From Mycobacterium sp. (GTDB lineage: Bacteria > Actinomycetota > Actinomycetes > Mycobacteriales > Mycobacteriaceae), in contig NZ_PKEK01000063.1 in assembly GCF_002863225.1 (NCBI RefSeq), positions 1 to 64,000 on the forward strand: DNA of 64,000 nt, in the 5' to 3' direction. Position 1 is the first letter of the stretch. Every line of letters starts with the position of its first letter. Below the pieces are notes generated by a model. The model saw only the letters and a program-made list of their open reading frames with translations, did no database searches and had not been told where the DNA came from. Of this stretch, positions 7,675 to 15,731 are shown piece after piece. The translations under genes were made by a program, and so were the position numbers.

Positions 7675-9345
7675 TCATTCCAGGACGTCGTCATGCAGTT
7701 CGGCGAACAGTTCGGCGTTGCGACTGTAGTCGACGAGCACATCGATGATCGTCACTCCCGGCTCGGTCAGGGCTGTTGTGACAGCCCGCTCGAAATCGGC
7801 CAGGCTGCTGACCCGAATACCTTTGGCGCCGAACGCCGCAGCGTAATGAATGACGTCGTAGTCACCCAGCCGCACGCCGGAGGCACGGCCGTATTTCAGC
7901 TCCTCTTGGAACTCGACCATGTTGTAGGCGTTGTCGCGCATGATGATGTGAACGAGACTCAACCCCAGCCGGGTCGCGGTCTCCAATTCCTGTGCGCTGA
8001 ACAGGAATCCACCGTCACCGGACACCGATACCACCGGTGTGCCGGGTCGCACCAGCGCGGCGGCCATTGCCCACGGCAGCGCGACACCAAGGGTCTGCTG
8101 GCCGTCGGAGAACAGCAACCGGCGCGGCTGGTAGACCCGAAAGTGTCGGGCCATGTAGATGTACAGCGACCCCACGTCGCAGGCGACGGTCGCGTCGTCG
8201 TCGAGGAGGTCACGCAGTTTGAGCACTAAGGCGGCGGGGTTGACCCCGTTCTCGGTCTGCGAACTGCGCCGGGCCTCTTCGTCGATCCTCGACAGCACCG
8301 CACGCTGTTCCGCGACACGCTCACGCACGTCGTCGCCGAGCCGCAGCCCCGCCAGCGCCCGGGTCAACTCGGTCAGGGTCGCGGCGATGTCACCCCGCAA
8401 TTCGAGCGCGGGCTGATAGTGGTTGTCGATGTCGGCGGGCAGCTCGTCGAGGTGGATCAACGCGCGACGGGGATCCGGATTCCACAGCCGCGGATCGTAC
8501 TCGACCGGGTCGAAGCCGACCGTCACCAAGACGTCGGCGTGACTGATGACGATGTCGCCGGGCTGGTTGCGGAACATTCCGACGCGACCGACGAAATGGT
8601 CCTCGAGTTCACGGGAGACCACCCCGGCCGCCTGGAAGGTCTCGACGACCGGCAGGTCGGTGACGGCGAGTAACTCGCGAAGCGCCGCGCACGCGGCCGG
8701 TTCCCCCGCCCGGACACCGACGAACAACACCGGGCGCCTCGCATCGTGAATCAGGTTCACGGCCTCGGCAATTCGGTCTGAGGGAGCGGGCCCCAACGCC
8801 GGGACCGGAGTCGGCTCGACGGCCGCCGCCGACGTCAGCGCGGACTGTACGTCGGCGGGCAGCACGACGGCGGCGGCGCCGTACGGCTGGGTGAGTGCGC
8901 TGCGGATGGCGTTGGCAACGGTTTCGGAGACGCTGTCCGGGTCGTCGACCTCGCCGGTGTATTTCGTGAACGGTCGCAGTGCGGCAACGGCATCCATCGA
9001 TTGATGGGTGTGCTTGAGCCGGTCGGACCGTTGCACGGCACCGCAGATCGCTACCATCGGGTCCTGCTCGGTGTTGGCCGTGATCAGACCCGTGGCCAGG
9101 TTGGTGGTGCCCGGGCCCGACGTCACCAGAGCGACGCCGGGTGTCCCGGTGAGTCGGCCGACCGCGGCGGCCATGAACGCCGCGTTCTGTTCGTGACGAC
9201 AGACGATCAACTCGGGTCCGCCGTCCAGCAACGCGTCGTAGACGGCGTCGACCTTGGCGCCCGGTACGCCGAAGATGTACCGGATGCCGAAGGCGGTGAG
9301 CGTGTCGACCACCCGCTGGGCTGATCGCACCTCGTCGTTGGTCAA
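7675..9345 (-). CDS. alsS: Acetolactate synthase, catabolic AlsS type
   Basis: A 556-residue thiamine-diphosphate enzyme that condenses two pyruvates to 2-acetolactate. FGVPGAKVDAVYDALLDGGP and the run CRHEQNAAF (catalytic Glu52) are close to Bacillus AlsS and unlike the flavin-dependent IlvB. The ThDP/Mg motif GDGGFLFSAQELETA lies near residue 435, ending at RDNAYNM. The start is a TTG at 9345, 4 bases after the budA stop, with a strong GAGGGG at 7-base spacing; a weaker GTG lies at 9330. It is the last gene of fdhD-budA-alsS. With BudA it should make acetoin from pyruvate. No small regulatory IlvN-type subunit is nearby, as expected for the catabolic enzyme. Confidence 0.9.
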   Translation of the reverse strand: MTNDEVRSAQRVVDTLTAFGIRYIFGVPGAKVDAVYDALLDGGPELIVCRHEQNAAFMAAAVGRLTGTPGVALVTSGPGTTNLATGLITANTEQDPMVAICGAVQRSDRLKHTHQSMDAVAALRPFTKYTGEVDDPDSVSETVANAIRSALTQPYGAAAVVLPADVQSALTSAAAVEPTPVPALGPAPSDRIAEAVNLIHDARRPVLFVGVRAGEPAACAALRELLAVTDLPVVETFQAAGVVSRELEDHFVGRVGMFRNQPGDIVISHADVLVTVGFDPVEYDPRLWNPDPRRALIHLDELPADIDNHYQPALELRGDIAATLTELTRALAGLRLGDDVRERVAEQRAVLSRIDEEARRSSQTENGVNPAALVLKLRDLLDDDATVACDVGSLYIYMARHFRVYQPRRLLFSDGQQTLGVALPWAMAAALVRPGTPVVSVSGDGGFLFSAQELETATRLGLSLVHIIMRDNAYNMVEFQEELKYGRASGVRLGDYDVIHYAAAFGAKGIRVSSLADFERAVTTALTEPGVTIIDVLVDYSRNAELFAELHDDVLE

Positions 9346-9349
9346 TTCG

Positions 9350-10114
9350 CTACCCCTCGGTGCGGCGGATCTGGTCGTCGGCGTCCGGCCGGTTCAGTTC
9401 GGCGGCAAGGAATTCCGGGGTGCTCGGCAGGCTCAGGTGCAGGTCGGACCGCACGCTGATCTCGACCCGCCCGCGGGTCAGGTCGTAATCGAGGGCGTGT
9501 CCCCCGTGACGCCGGTCGTCGTCGATGAAATGCGAGTGGTATCCCGCCACCGAGACGCCCTGCTCGTAGTCGGGCATCCGGAATCCGGCCAGTGTCCCGC
9601 TCACCGACCGGAAGGTCACTTCCTGCTGGTCTCGGGTGGCTTCGGCGAAGGGCGGGTATGGCCGGTGCTGCTCGGTGACAGTGCGGGTGCGGATCACTGA
9701 GAAATCGCCGGTAACCCGCACCGCGACAATCAAATTCGTACTCGGCAGGGACTGGTCGATCCGCTCTTTGAGTCCGGCGCGATCGACCGGCTCGGACACC
9801 TCGAACGAATGATCGGCGTCGAACCAGGTGACCACGGCGAACGGAGTGCACTGATCCGGCTCGGCGGGGTGGGCGCTGCCGTCGCCGCGCAGCTGATAGC
9901 AGGTCCCGTCGAGCACCAGCATTTCGCCGTCCAGGCCGTTGAAGGTGCCCAGACCGAAGTCGCCGTGTCGCAACAGCTCTCGGATGGTCACGGCACCGTC
10001 GTAGACGCCGTCGAGCAGAGCGCCCATCGTCGAGGTCTGATACACCTCGCTGCCGTGCCGATGGGTGATCAGCGCGTGCAACCAGTCGCGCAAGCGACCC
10101 GAATCAGCGGCCAT
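9350..10114 (-). CDS. budA: Alpha-acetolactate decarboxylase
   Basis: A 254-residue cytoplasmic zinc enzyme that decarboxylates 2-acetolactate to acetoin. The family signatures are VYQTSTMGALLDGVYDG near the N-terminus and GYHSHFIDDDRRHGGH. The latter gives the zinc ligands His193, His195 and His206, in the spacing known from bacterial AlsD/BudA. The ATG at 10114 lies inside the end of fdhD (11-base overlap), and the stop is 4 bases before alsS. The gene pair makes a complete acetoin pathway. Finding it co-transcribed with fdhD is unusual: the link may be anaerobic or fermentative balance of pyruvate and formate, which is inference. Confidence 0.93.
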   Translation of the reverse strand: MAADSGRLRDWLHALITHRHGSEVYQTSTMGALLDGVYDGAVTIRELLRHGDFGLGTFNGLDGEMLVLDGTCYQLRGDGSAHPAEPDQCTPFAVVTWFDADHSFEVSEPVDRAGLKERIDQSLPSTNLIVAVRVTGDFSVIRTRTVTEQHRPYPPFAEATRDQQEVTFRSVSGTLAGFRMPDYEQGVSVAGYHSHFIDDDRRHGGHALDYDLTRGRVEISVRSDLHLSLPSTPEFLAAELNRPDADDQIRRTEG

Positions 10115-10934
10115 CGATGACCCGGTCTGGTCGCGAGTAGATGTTCATCGAGTCGCCACGCAGGAAAGCGACCAACGTCAGGCCCGATTCGCACGCCAGG
10201 TCGACCGCCAGCGAGGACGGCGCCGACACCGCGGCCAGCATCGGAATACCCGCCATCACCGCCTTCTGGGTCAGTTCGAACGAAGCCCGCCCACTCACCA
10301 GCAACACGGCAGTCTCCAGCGGTATCCGATCGTTCTCCAGCGCCCAGCCGATCACCTTGTCGACCGCGTTGTGCCGGCCGATGTCTTCACGTGCCGCCAG
10401 CAATACGCCGTCGGCGTCGAACAGCGCCGCACCGTGCAGGCCTCCGGTGGTGGCGAACACCTTCTGTGCGCCCCGCAGTCGATCGGGCATGGACGTCAAG
10501 GCGTCCGCGGTGACGCGTAGGACGTGATCGCCGACCGGGTAGCGGCTGCTGAGTCGCACCGCGTCCAGTGATGCTTTGCCGCACACTCCGCACGACGAGG
10601 TGGTGTAGAAGTTCCGGGTCACGTCGGTGTCGGGTGCGGGCACCGACGATTCCAGCGTGATGTCGAGGACGTTGTAGGTGTTGAGTCCGTCGGGGCCGGC
10701 GCCGCTGCAGTAACGAATGGCCGCCACGTCGTCACGGCGCGCAATGACACCTTCGGTGAGCAGAAACCCTTGCGCCAATTCGAAATCCGAACCCGGTGTC
10801 CGCATCGTCACCGTGATCGGCCTGCCGTCGACCCGGATCTCGAGCGGCTCTTCCACGACGAGGGTTTCCGGCCGCCGTACGGTTGTCTCGGCGCTCAAGT
10901 GCCGGACTGGCCGACGTGCGGTAACCCGACCCAT
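10104..10934 (-). CDS. fdhD: Formate dehydrogenase accessory sulfurtransferase FdhD
   Basis: A 276-residue FdhD protein, which passes sulfur from a cysteine desulfurase to the molybdenum cofactor of formate dehydrogenase-type enzymes. The persulfide-carrying motif SSCGVCG holds Cys115 and Cys118. The core runs FELAQGFLLTEGV and DIGRHNAVDKVIG are typical. It is divergently arranged to the FdhF-like oxidoreductase at 11000, 65 bases away, and that enzyme is the obvious client. Downstream budA overlaps its end by 11 bases. The ATG at 10934 was chosen as the only start giving the usual family length. Confidence 0.95.
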   Translation of the reverse strand: MGRVTARRPVRHLSAETTVRRPETLVVEEPLEIRVDGRPITVTMRTPGSDFELAQGFLLTEGVIARRDDVAAIRYCSGAGPDGLNTYNVLDITLESSVPAPDTDVTRNFYTTSSCGVCGKASLDAVRLSSRYPVGDHVLRVTADALTSMPDRLRGAQKVFATTGGLHGAALFDADGVLLAAREDIGRHNAVDKVIGWALENDRIPLETAVLLVSGRASFELTQKAVMAGIPMLAAVSAPSSLAVDLACESGLTLVAFLRGDSMNIYSRPDRVIDGR

Positions 10935-10999
10935 CCTGCGAGCGTATCCAACTCAGAGCGCGGCGTTATGCTGAGCGTCTACCCGAGCAGACGGATCCG

Positions 11000-13285
11000 A
11001 TGAGCACAGAGCATTCGAGTGACGAGAATCTGAAAGTCACTCCCCCGAAGCAATGGGCAACTGGCGTACCCGGCGTCCTGCATGCCGTGCAGTACTCGCT
11101 GGAGGAGACCTCGCCGCGCCGCGCCGCGATCAATCTGCTGGCCATCAATCAGACGAACGGCACCGACTGTCCGGGATGTGCGTGGCCCGAGCCCGATGCC
11201 GGGCACCGGCACATCAACGAATATTGCGAAAACGGCGCCAAGCACATCAACGACGAGGCGACGACCAAGCGGATCACCCGGGAGTTCTTCGCCGAGCACT
11301 CCATCCCGCGTCTGCTGGCCGAGTCCGACATGTGGCTCAACCAGCAGGGCCGGCTGACCGAGCCGATGATCAAGCGGCCGGGATCCGAGTACTACGAGCC
11401 GATCGGTTGGGACGACGCGTTCGAGGTGCTCTCCACGCACCTGCGCGAACTCGACTCTCCCGACGAGGCGCTGTTCTACACCTCGGGGCGGGTCAGCAAC
11501 GAGGCGGCGTTCCTGCTGCAGTTGTTCGCGCGGGTCCTGGGCACCAACAACCTTCCCGACTGCAGCAACATGTGCCACGAGTCCAGCGGATCCGCACTGC
11601 AAGAGACGCTCGGGATCGGTAAAGGCAGCGTCAGCCTGGACGACATCCACGAAGCCGACCTGGTGTTCGCCGTCGGCATCAACCCCGGCACCAACATGCC
11701 GCGGATGCTGTCCGCGCTCGAGGAGACCAAGCGAAACGGCGGACAGGTCATCGCGATCAACCCGCTGCCGGAGGCCGGCCTGATCCGGTTCAAGAACCCG
11801 CAGAAGGTGCGCGGAATCATCGGTCGCGGAACGACAATCGCCGACCAGTTCTTGCACATCAGGCCAAACGGCGACCTCGCGCTGTTCCAGGCGGTGAACG
11901 CGTTGCTGCTCCAGGCCGAGGCCGCCGCGCCCGGGACGGTGCTCGACCGCGAGTTCATCGACGCCAACACCACCGGCTTCGCGGCGTTCGCCGATCATCT
12001 GGCAGAGATCTCCTGGCCGGAGATCGAGGCGACGACGGGGCTTGCCCGCGAGGAGATCGAGCAGGTCGTCGAGCGGGTCCTGGCCAGCAAGAAGGTGATC
12101 GTCTGCTGGGCGATGGGAATCACCCAGCAGAAATACGGGGTCGCGACGATCCGCGAGATCGTGAATTTCCTGATGCTGCGCGGGAACCTCGGCCGCCCGG
12201 GAGCAGGTGTCTGCCCGGTGCGCGGACACAGCAACGTCCAGGGTGACCGCACGATGGGGATCTGGGAACGGATGCCCCAGTCGTTCCTGGATGCGCTGGA
12301 GCGTGAATTCGGATTCACCCCTCCCAGCCGGCACGGCCTGGACGCCGTCAACGCCATTCGCGCGATGCGGGACGGTCAGGCGAAGGTCTTCGTCGGCTTC
12401 GCCGGCAACTTCGTGCGCGCCACTCCCGACAGCGAATTGACCGAGCAGGCGATGAAGGCCTGCACGCTGACCGCGCACGTCTCGACGAAACTCAACCGCT
12501 CGCACGCGGTCTGCGGTGAGACGGCGCTGATCCTGCCGACCCTGGGCCGCACCGACCGCGACGTGCAGGCCACCGGGGAACAGTTCGTCACGGTGGAGGA
12601 CTCGATGAGCATCGTCCACCAGTCGCATGGCCGGCTCAGCCCGCCATCGGAGCACCTGCTCAGTGAGGTGGCGATCATCTGCCGCCTGGGCCGGCGCACC
12701 GTCGGCGACCGGCCCGGGTTTCACTGGGAAGACTTCGAGAGTGACTACGATTCGATCCGCGACCGAATCTCACGGGTGGTCAACGACTTTGACGACTTCA
12801 ACGCCCGGGTTCGCAAACCCGGCGGCTTCCGGCTGCCCAACCCGGTCAACGAGCATCGCTTCCCGACGCCGTCGGGCAAGGCGGTGTTCACCTGCAACAC
12901 CTTCGAGCGCGTCCGGCCGCCAGAAGGGCATCTGATCCTGCAGACGATGCGCTCCCACGATCAGTGGAACACCGTGCCTTACGCCCTCGACGACCGCTAC
13001 CGGGGTATCCACAACGGCCGCCGGGTAGTGCTGATCAACCCCGCGGACATCGACCAGTTGGGCTTGGCGGACCGCCAGCTCGTCGACATGATCAGCACCT
13101 GGGACGACGGAATCGAACGGCGCGCCAAAGGGTTTCGCGTAGTGGCGTATCCGGCCGCGCGCGGCTCAGCAGCGTCCTATTACCCCGAAACCAATGTGCT
13201 GGTACCGTTGGACAGCGTCGCGGAGGTCAGCAACACCCCGACGTCGAAGGGTGTCTTCGTCCGGTTCGAGCCGGCAGCCGACTGA
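11000..13285 (+). CDS. fdhF: FdhF-like molybdopterin oxidoreductase (YdeP/FdhF alpha-subunit family)
   Basis: A 761-residue bis-molybdopterin enzyme of the group annotated FdhF/YdeP (Rv2900c-like). DCPGCAWPEP near the N-terminus (Cys57, Cys60) is typical of this subgroup and replaces the fuller four-cysteine cluster motif of NarB/FdhA. SNMCHESSG gives Cys192-His193, which matches the Sec/Cys-His active-site pair of formate dehydrogenases, so this is a cysteine form. The C-terminal molybdopterin dinucleotide domain starts near residue 630 (RSHDQWNTVPY). No electron-transfer subunits lie beside it, so its partner is unknown. Neighbouring fdhD and the NAD-dependent formate dehydrogenase support a formate role. 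The substrate remains an inference, since YdeP-type proteins have other suggested roles. Confidence 0.85.
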   Translation: MSTEHSSDENLKVTPPKQWATGVPGVLHAVQYSLEETSPRRAAINLLAINQTNGTDCPGCAWPEPDAGHRHINEYCENGAKHINDEATTKRITREFFAEHSIPRLLAESDMWLNQQGRLTEPMIKRPGSEYYEPIGWDDAFEVLSTHLRELDSPDEALFYTSGRVSNEAAFLLQLFARVLGTNNLPDCSNMCHESSGSALQETLGIGKGSVSLDDIHEADLVFAVGINPGTNMPRMLSALEETKRNGGQVIAINPLPEAGLIRFKNPQKVRGIIGRGTTIADQFLHIRPNGDLALFQAVNALLLQAEAAAPGTVLDREFIDANTTGFAAFADHLAEISWPEIEATTGLAREEIEQVVERVLASKKVIVCWAMGITQQKYGVATIREIVNFLMLRGNLGRPGAGVCPVRGHSNVQGDRTMGIWERMPQSFLDALEREFGFTPPSRHGLDAVNAIRAMRDGQAKVFVGFAGNFVRATPDSELTEQAMKACTLTAHVSTKLNRSHAVCGETALILPTLGRTDRDVQATGEQFVTVEDSMSIVHQSHGRLSPPSEHLLSEVAIICRLGRRTVGDRPGFHWEDFESDYDSIRDRISRVVNDFDDFNARVRKPGGFRLPNPVNEHRFPTPSGKAVFTCNTFERVRPPEGHLILQTMRSHDQWNTVPYALDDRYRGIHNGRRVVLINPADIDQLGLADRQLVDMISTWDDGIERRAKGFRVVAYPAARGSAASYYPETNVLVPLDSVAEVSNTPTSKGVFVRFEPAAD

Positions 13286-13352
13286 GCACCACGTCGTTCA
13301 TAGAACTTGAGCCGCAACGGTTTTGGGTTCTGACGTGTCAAAGGAGACTGTC

Positions 13353-14540
13353 ATGGCCAAGGTTTTGCTGGTGCTGTACCCGGATCCGGTCGGTGGCTAT
13401 CCCCCGGCATATGCGCGCGACGGCATCCCGGCCATCCACGGTTATCCGGATGGCCAGACCCTGCCCAACCCGTCTGCCATCGACTTCACCCCCGGCGAGC
13501 TGCTGGGCTGCGTATCGGGCGCGCTGGGGCTGCGGGACTTTCTGTCCGCCGGAGGCCACCAACTGATCGTGACCTCAGACAAGGAGGGGCCCGATTCCGA
13601 GTTCGAGCGGGAGCTGCCTGACGCCGATGTGGTTATCTCGCAACCGTTTTGGCCCGGCTATCTGACCGCCGAGCGGATCGCCAAGGCCACCAATCTGAAG
13701 CTGGCACTGACCGCGGGGATCGGCTCGGACCACGTCGATCTCGACGCCGCCATTGCTCGCGGGATCACCGTCGCCGAGGTCACGTTCTGCAACAGCATCA
13801 GTGTCGCCGAGCATGCGGTGATGCAGATACTCACACTGGTCCGCAACTTCGTTCCGTCGCATCAGTGGACGGCCGACGGCGGCTGGAATATCGCCGACAG
13901 CGTCGAGCGCGCCTACGACGTCGAGGGAATGGACGTCGGGGTGATCGCCGCCGGTCGCATCGGTCAGGCTGTGCTGCGGCGGATGGCCCCATTCGAGGTC
14001 AACCTGCACTACACCGACACCCGACGACTGCCGGAGGACCTCGAGCAGCGGTTGGGCGTCACCTACCACCCCGACGCCGCGTCGCTGGTTCGCGCGGTCG
14101 ACGTGGTGTCGATCCATGCGCCGCTGCATCCGCAGACCTACCGCCTGTTCGACGAGAAACTGCTGGCGTCCATGCGCCGCGGCTCCTACATCGTCAACAC
14201 CGCGCGGGCCGAGATCTGCGTGCGCGACGCGGTGGTGGCCGCACTGGAGAGCGGACAACTGGCGGGTTACGCGGGCGACGTGTGGTACCCGCAACCCCCG
14301 CCCGAGGACCACCCGTGGCGCACGATGCCGAACAACGCGATGACCCCGCACATCTCCGGGACGACGTTGTCCGCGCAAGCCCGCTACGCCGCGGGGACCC
14401 GCGAGATTCTGGAGAACTTCTTCGCCGGCACGCCGATTCGCGACGAATATCTGATCGTGTCCGGCGGCGCACTCGCCGGTACCGGCGCGACGTCCTACAC
14501 CGCGGGGGGCGCTGCGAGCCCGGGCAGCAGCGGTACCTGA
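13353..14540 (+). CDS. fdh: NAD-dependent formate dehydrogenase, metal-independent D-hydroxyacid-dehydrogenase family
   Basis: A 395-residue enzyme that oxidises formate to carbon dioxide with NAD. It is close in length and sequence to the well-studied FDH of Mycobacterium vaccae N10 and Pseudomonas sp. 101, offset by one residue. NTAR carries the formate-binding Arg285. PHISGT carries the catalytic His333, paired with Gln314 in WYPQP. The nucleotide fold has AAGRIG near 200-204, and Asp222 in HYTDTRR is the usual determinant for NAD over NADP. AAGGAG lies 6 bases before the ATG. It follows the molybdopterin FdhF-like gene, 67 bases apart and in the same direction, so one locus encodes two unrelated formate-type enzymes. 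It converges with the 2H phosphoesterase gene. Confidence 0.96.
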   Translation: MAKVLLVLYPDPVGGYPPAYARDGIPAIHGYPDGQTLPNPSAIDFTPGELLGCVSGALGLRDFLSAGGHQLIVTSDKEGPDSEFERELPDADVVISQPFWPGYLTAERIAKATNLKLALTAGIGSDHVDLDAAIARGITVAEVTFCNSISVAEHAVMQILTLVRNFVPSHQWTADGGWNIADSVERAYDVEGMDVGVIAAGRIGQAVLRRMAPFEVNLHYTDTRRLPEDLEQRLGVTYHPDAASLVRAVDVVSIHAPLHPQTYRLFDEKLLASMRRGSYIVNTARAEICVRDAVVAALESGQLAGYAGDVWYPQPPPEDHPWRTMPNNAMTPHISGTTLSAQARYAAGTREILENFFAGTPIRDEYLIVSGGALAGTGATSYTAGGAASPGSSGT

Positions 14541-14541
14541 G

Positions 14542-15051
14542 TCAGCCGATCGGATATTCGACGCGTTCGGTGCCGTCCCAGCGGCGCAGGCCGGCGAGGT
14601 GCCCCACGATCTCGGTGGGTTGACCCGCTATCTGCAGCACCGGGCCCACCTGGGCGCTCTCGACCCGACGGGCCAGCGTGACATGGGCGGTCCACTGCCC
14701 GGGCAGGCTGTGCGGCAGCGGACCTGGCAGCAGGTGCGGGCCGCAGACGCGGAGTACGTCGGCGTGCAACTCCAGGAGTTCGGCCGTCGGAACGATGAGC
14801 CGGGCCAGCACCGCGTTGGAGTGGCCGAACAGCAGCGGCGCCCCGACCTCGCACCGCACCGGTAGCCGCTGCGCTATCGGACACAGGAGTTCGTCCACGT
14901 CTGGCGAAATCCGTTCGGCCACGGCGACTGTCACATGAGGGCGGCCCGCCGGCATGCGGCTCGGCAGATCCGCCCCGGCCAAGTCGTCCCAGATCCGGCG
15001 CAGGGTCGCTTCGGTATCGGGATCGAAGAGCAGCTCGACCGAATGCGCCAT
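14542..15051 (-). CDS. 2'-5' RNA ligase-like 2H phosphoesterase (Rv1571-like)
   Basis: A 169-residue protein with two HxTx motifs, PHVTVAV near residue 39 and AHVTLARR near residue 122, the signature of 2H phosphoesterases such as LigT/ThpR. Members act on 2'-5' linked or cyclic phosphodiesters; the physiological substrate is not known here. Its ATG overlaps the bioD stop by one base (TGATG), so it is the last gene of bioA-bioF-bioD and is probably translationally coupled. Rv1571 holds the same position in M. tuberculosis. A link to biotin is positional only. Confidence 0.85.
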   Translation of the reverse strand: MAHSVELLFDPDTEATLRRIWDDLAGADLPSRMPAGRPHVTVAVAERISPDVDELLCPIAQRLPVRCEVGAPLLFGHSNAVLARLIVPTAELLELHADVLRVCGPHLLPGPLPHSLPGQWTAHVTLARRVESAQVGPVLQIAGQPTEIVGHLAGLRRWDGTERVEYPIG

Positions 15052-15731
15052 CAGCGGAGCAGACCGGTCACCCAGTCGCGGTCGAAAGCGTGCACGCTCA
15101 TCGCGACGAACTCGGCGGTGCTCAGCTGTCCGGCCCCGGCGGGCAGGGCCGCACGCATCGGCCCCAGGCGCACCAGCGCGGACCTGTTCGACGCCTCGAC
15201 CACGCCGGGCGGCAACTGCCAGTTGCCGATCACCAGGCCGGCGAACGCAAGCTTTTGGGCCGCAAGCGATTCCAACGTCAGCGCGGTGTGGTTGAGGGTG
15301 CCCAGCTCGGCCGAGGTGACCACCAGCACCGCGGCGTCGAGGTCGGCAGCGAGATCCCGCAACGTCACGCCACCGTGGGCAAGCTCGACGAGTAAGCCGC
15401 CGGCGCCCTCTACCAGCGTCAACTGACCCGGATGATCAACGGCGCGAATGAGTTTGAGCATCGTGTCTTTGCTGGGCAACGAACGCCCGGCCTGCTCCGC
15501 GGCCGCCAGTGGCGCCATCGGCTCCGGGTAGCGGGCCAGCCCGACCACCTTGTTGATCCCGGTCAACCGGGTGACCTCGGCGAGGTCGTCATCCCCGGCG
15601 GCGATCCCGGTCTGCACCGGCTTGCACACCGCTACGGCCAGACCCGCCTGCCGGGCGGCAGCGGCCAGGGCCGCGGTGGCGATGGTCTTGCCGACCCCGG
15701 TCCCGGTCCCGGTGACGACCAGGACCGTCAA
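15051..15731 (-). CDS. bioD: Dethiobiotin synthetase BioD
   Basis: An ATP-dependent dethiobiotin synthetase of 226 residues, the same length as M. tuberculosis BioD. The P-loop GTGTGVGKT occupies residues 8-16 (Lys15), CKPVQTG binds substrate, and VEGAGGLLVE is the second nucleotide/Mg region. The start is a TTG at 15731 overlapping the bioF stop as TTGA. No ATG or GTG lies at the right place, and the product then begins TVLVVTGTG as in the family. The frame stays open upstream through bioF but without family similarity. The one-base overlap with the next gene suggests coupling along the whole operon. Confidence 0.95.
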   Translation of the reverse strand: MTVLVVTGTGTGVGKTIATAALAAAARQAGLAVAVCKPVQTGIAAGDDDLAEVTRLTGINKVVGLARYPEPMAPLAAAEQAGRSLPSKDTMLKLIRAVDHPGQLTLVEGAGGLLVELAHGGVTLRDLAADLDAAVLVVTSAELGTLNHTALTLESLAAQKLAFAGLVIGNWQLPPGVVEASNRSALVRLGPMRAALPAGAGQLSTAEFVAMSVHAFDRDWVTGLLR

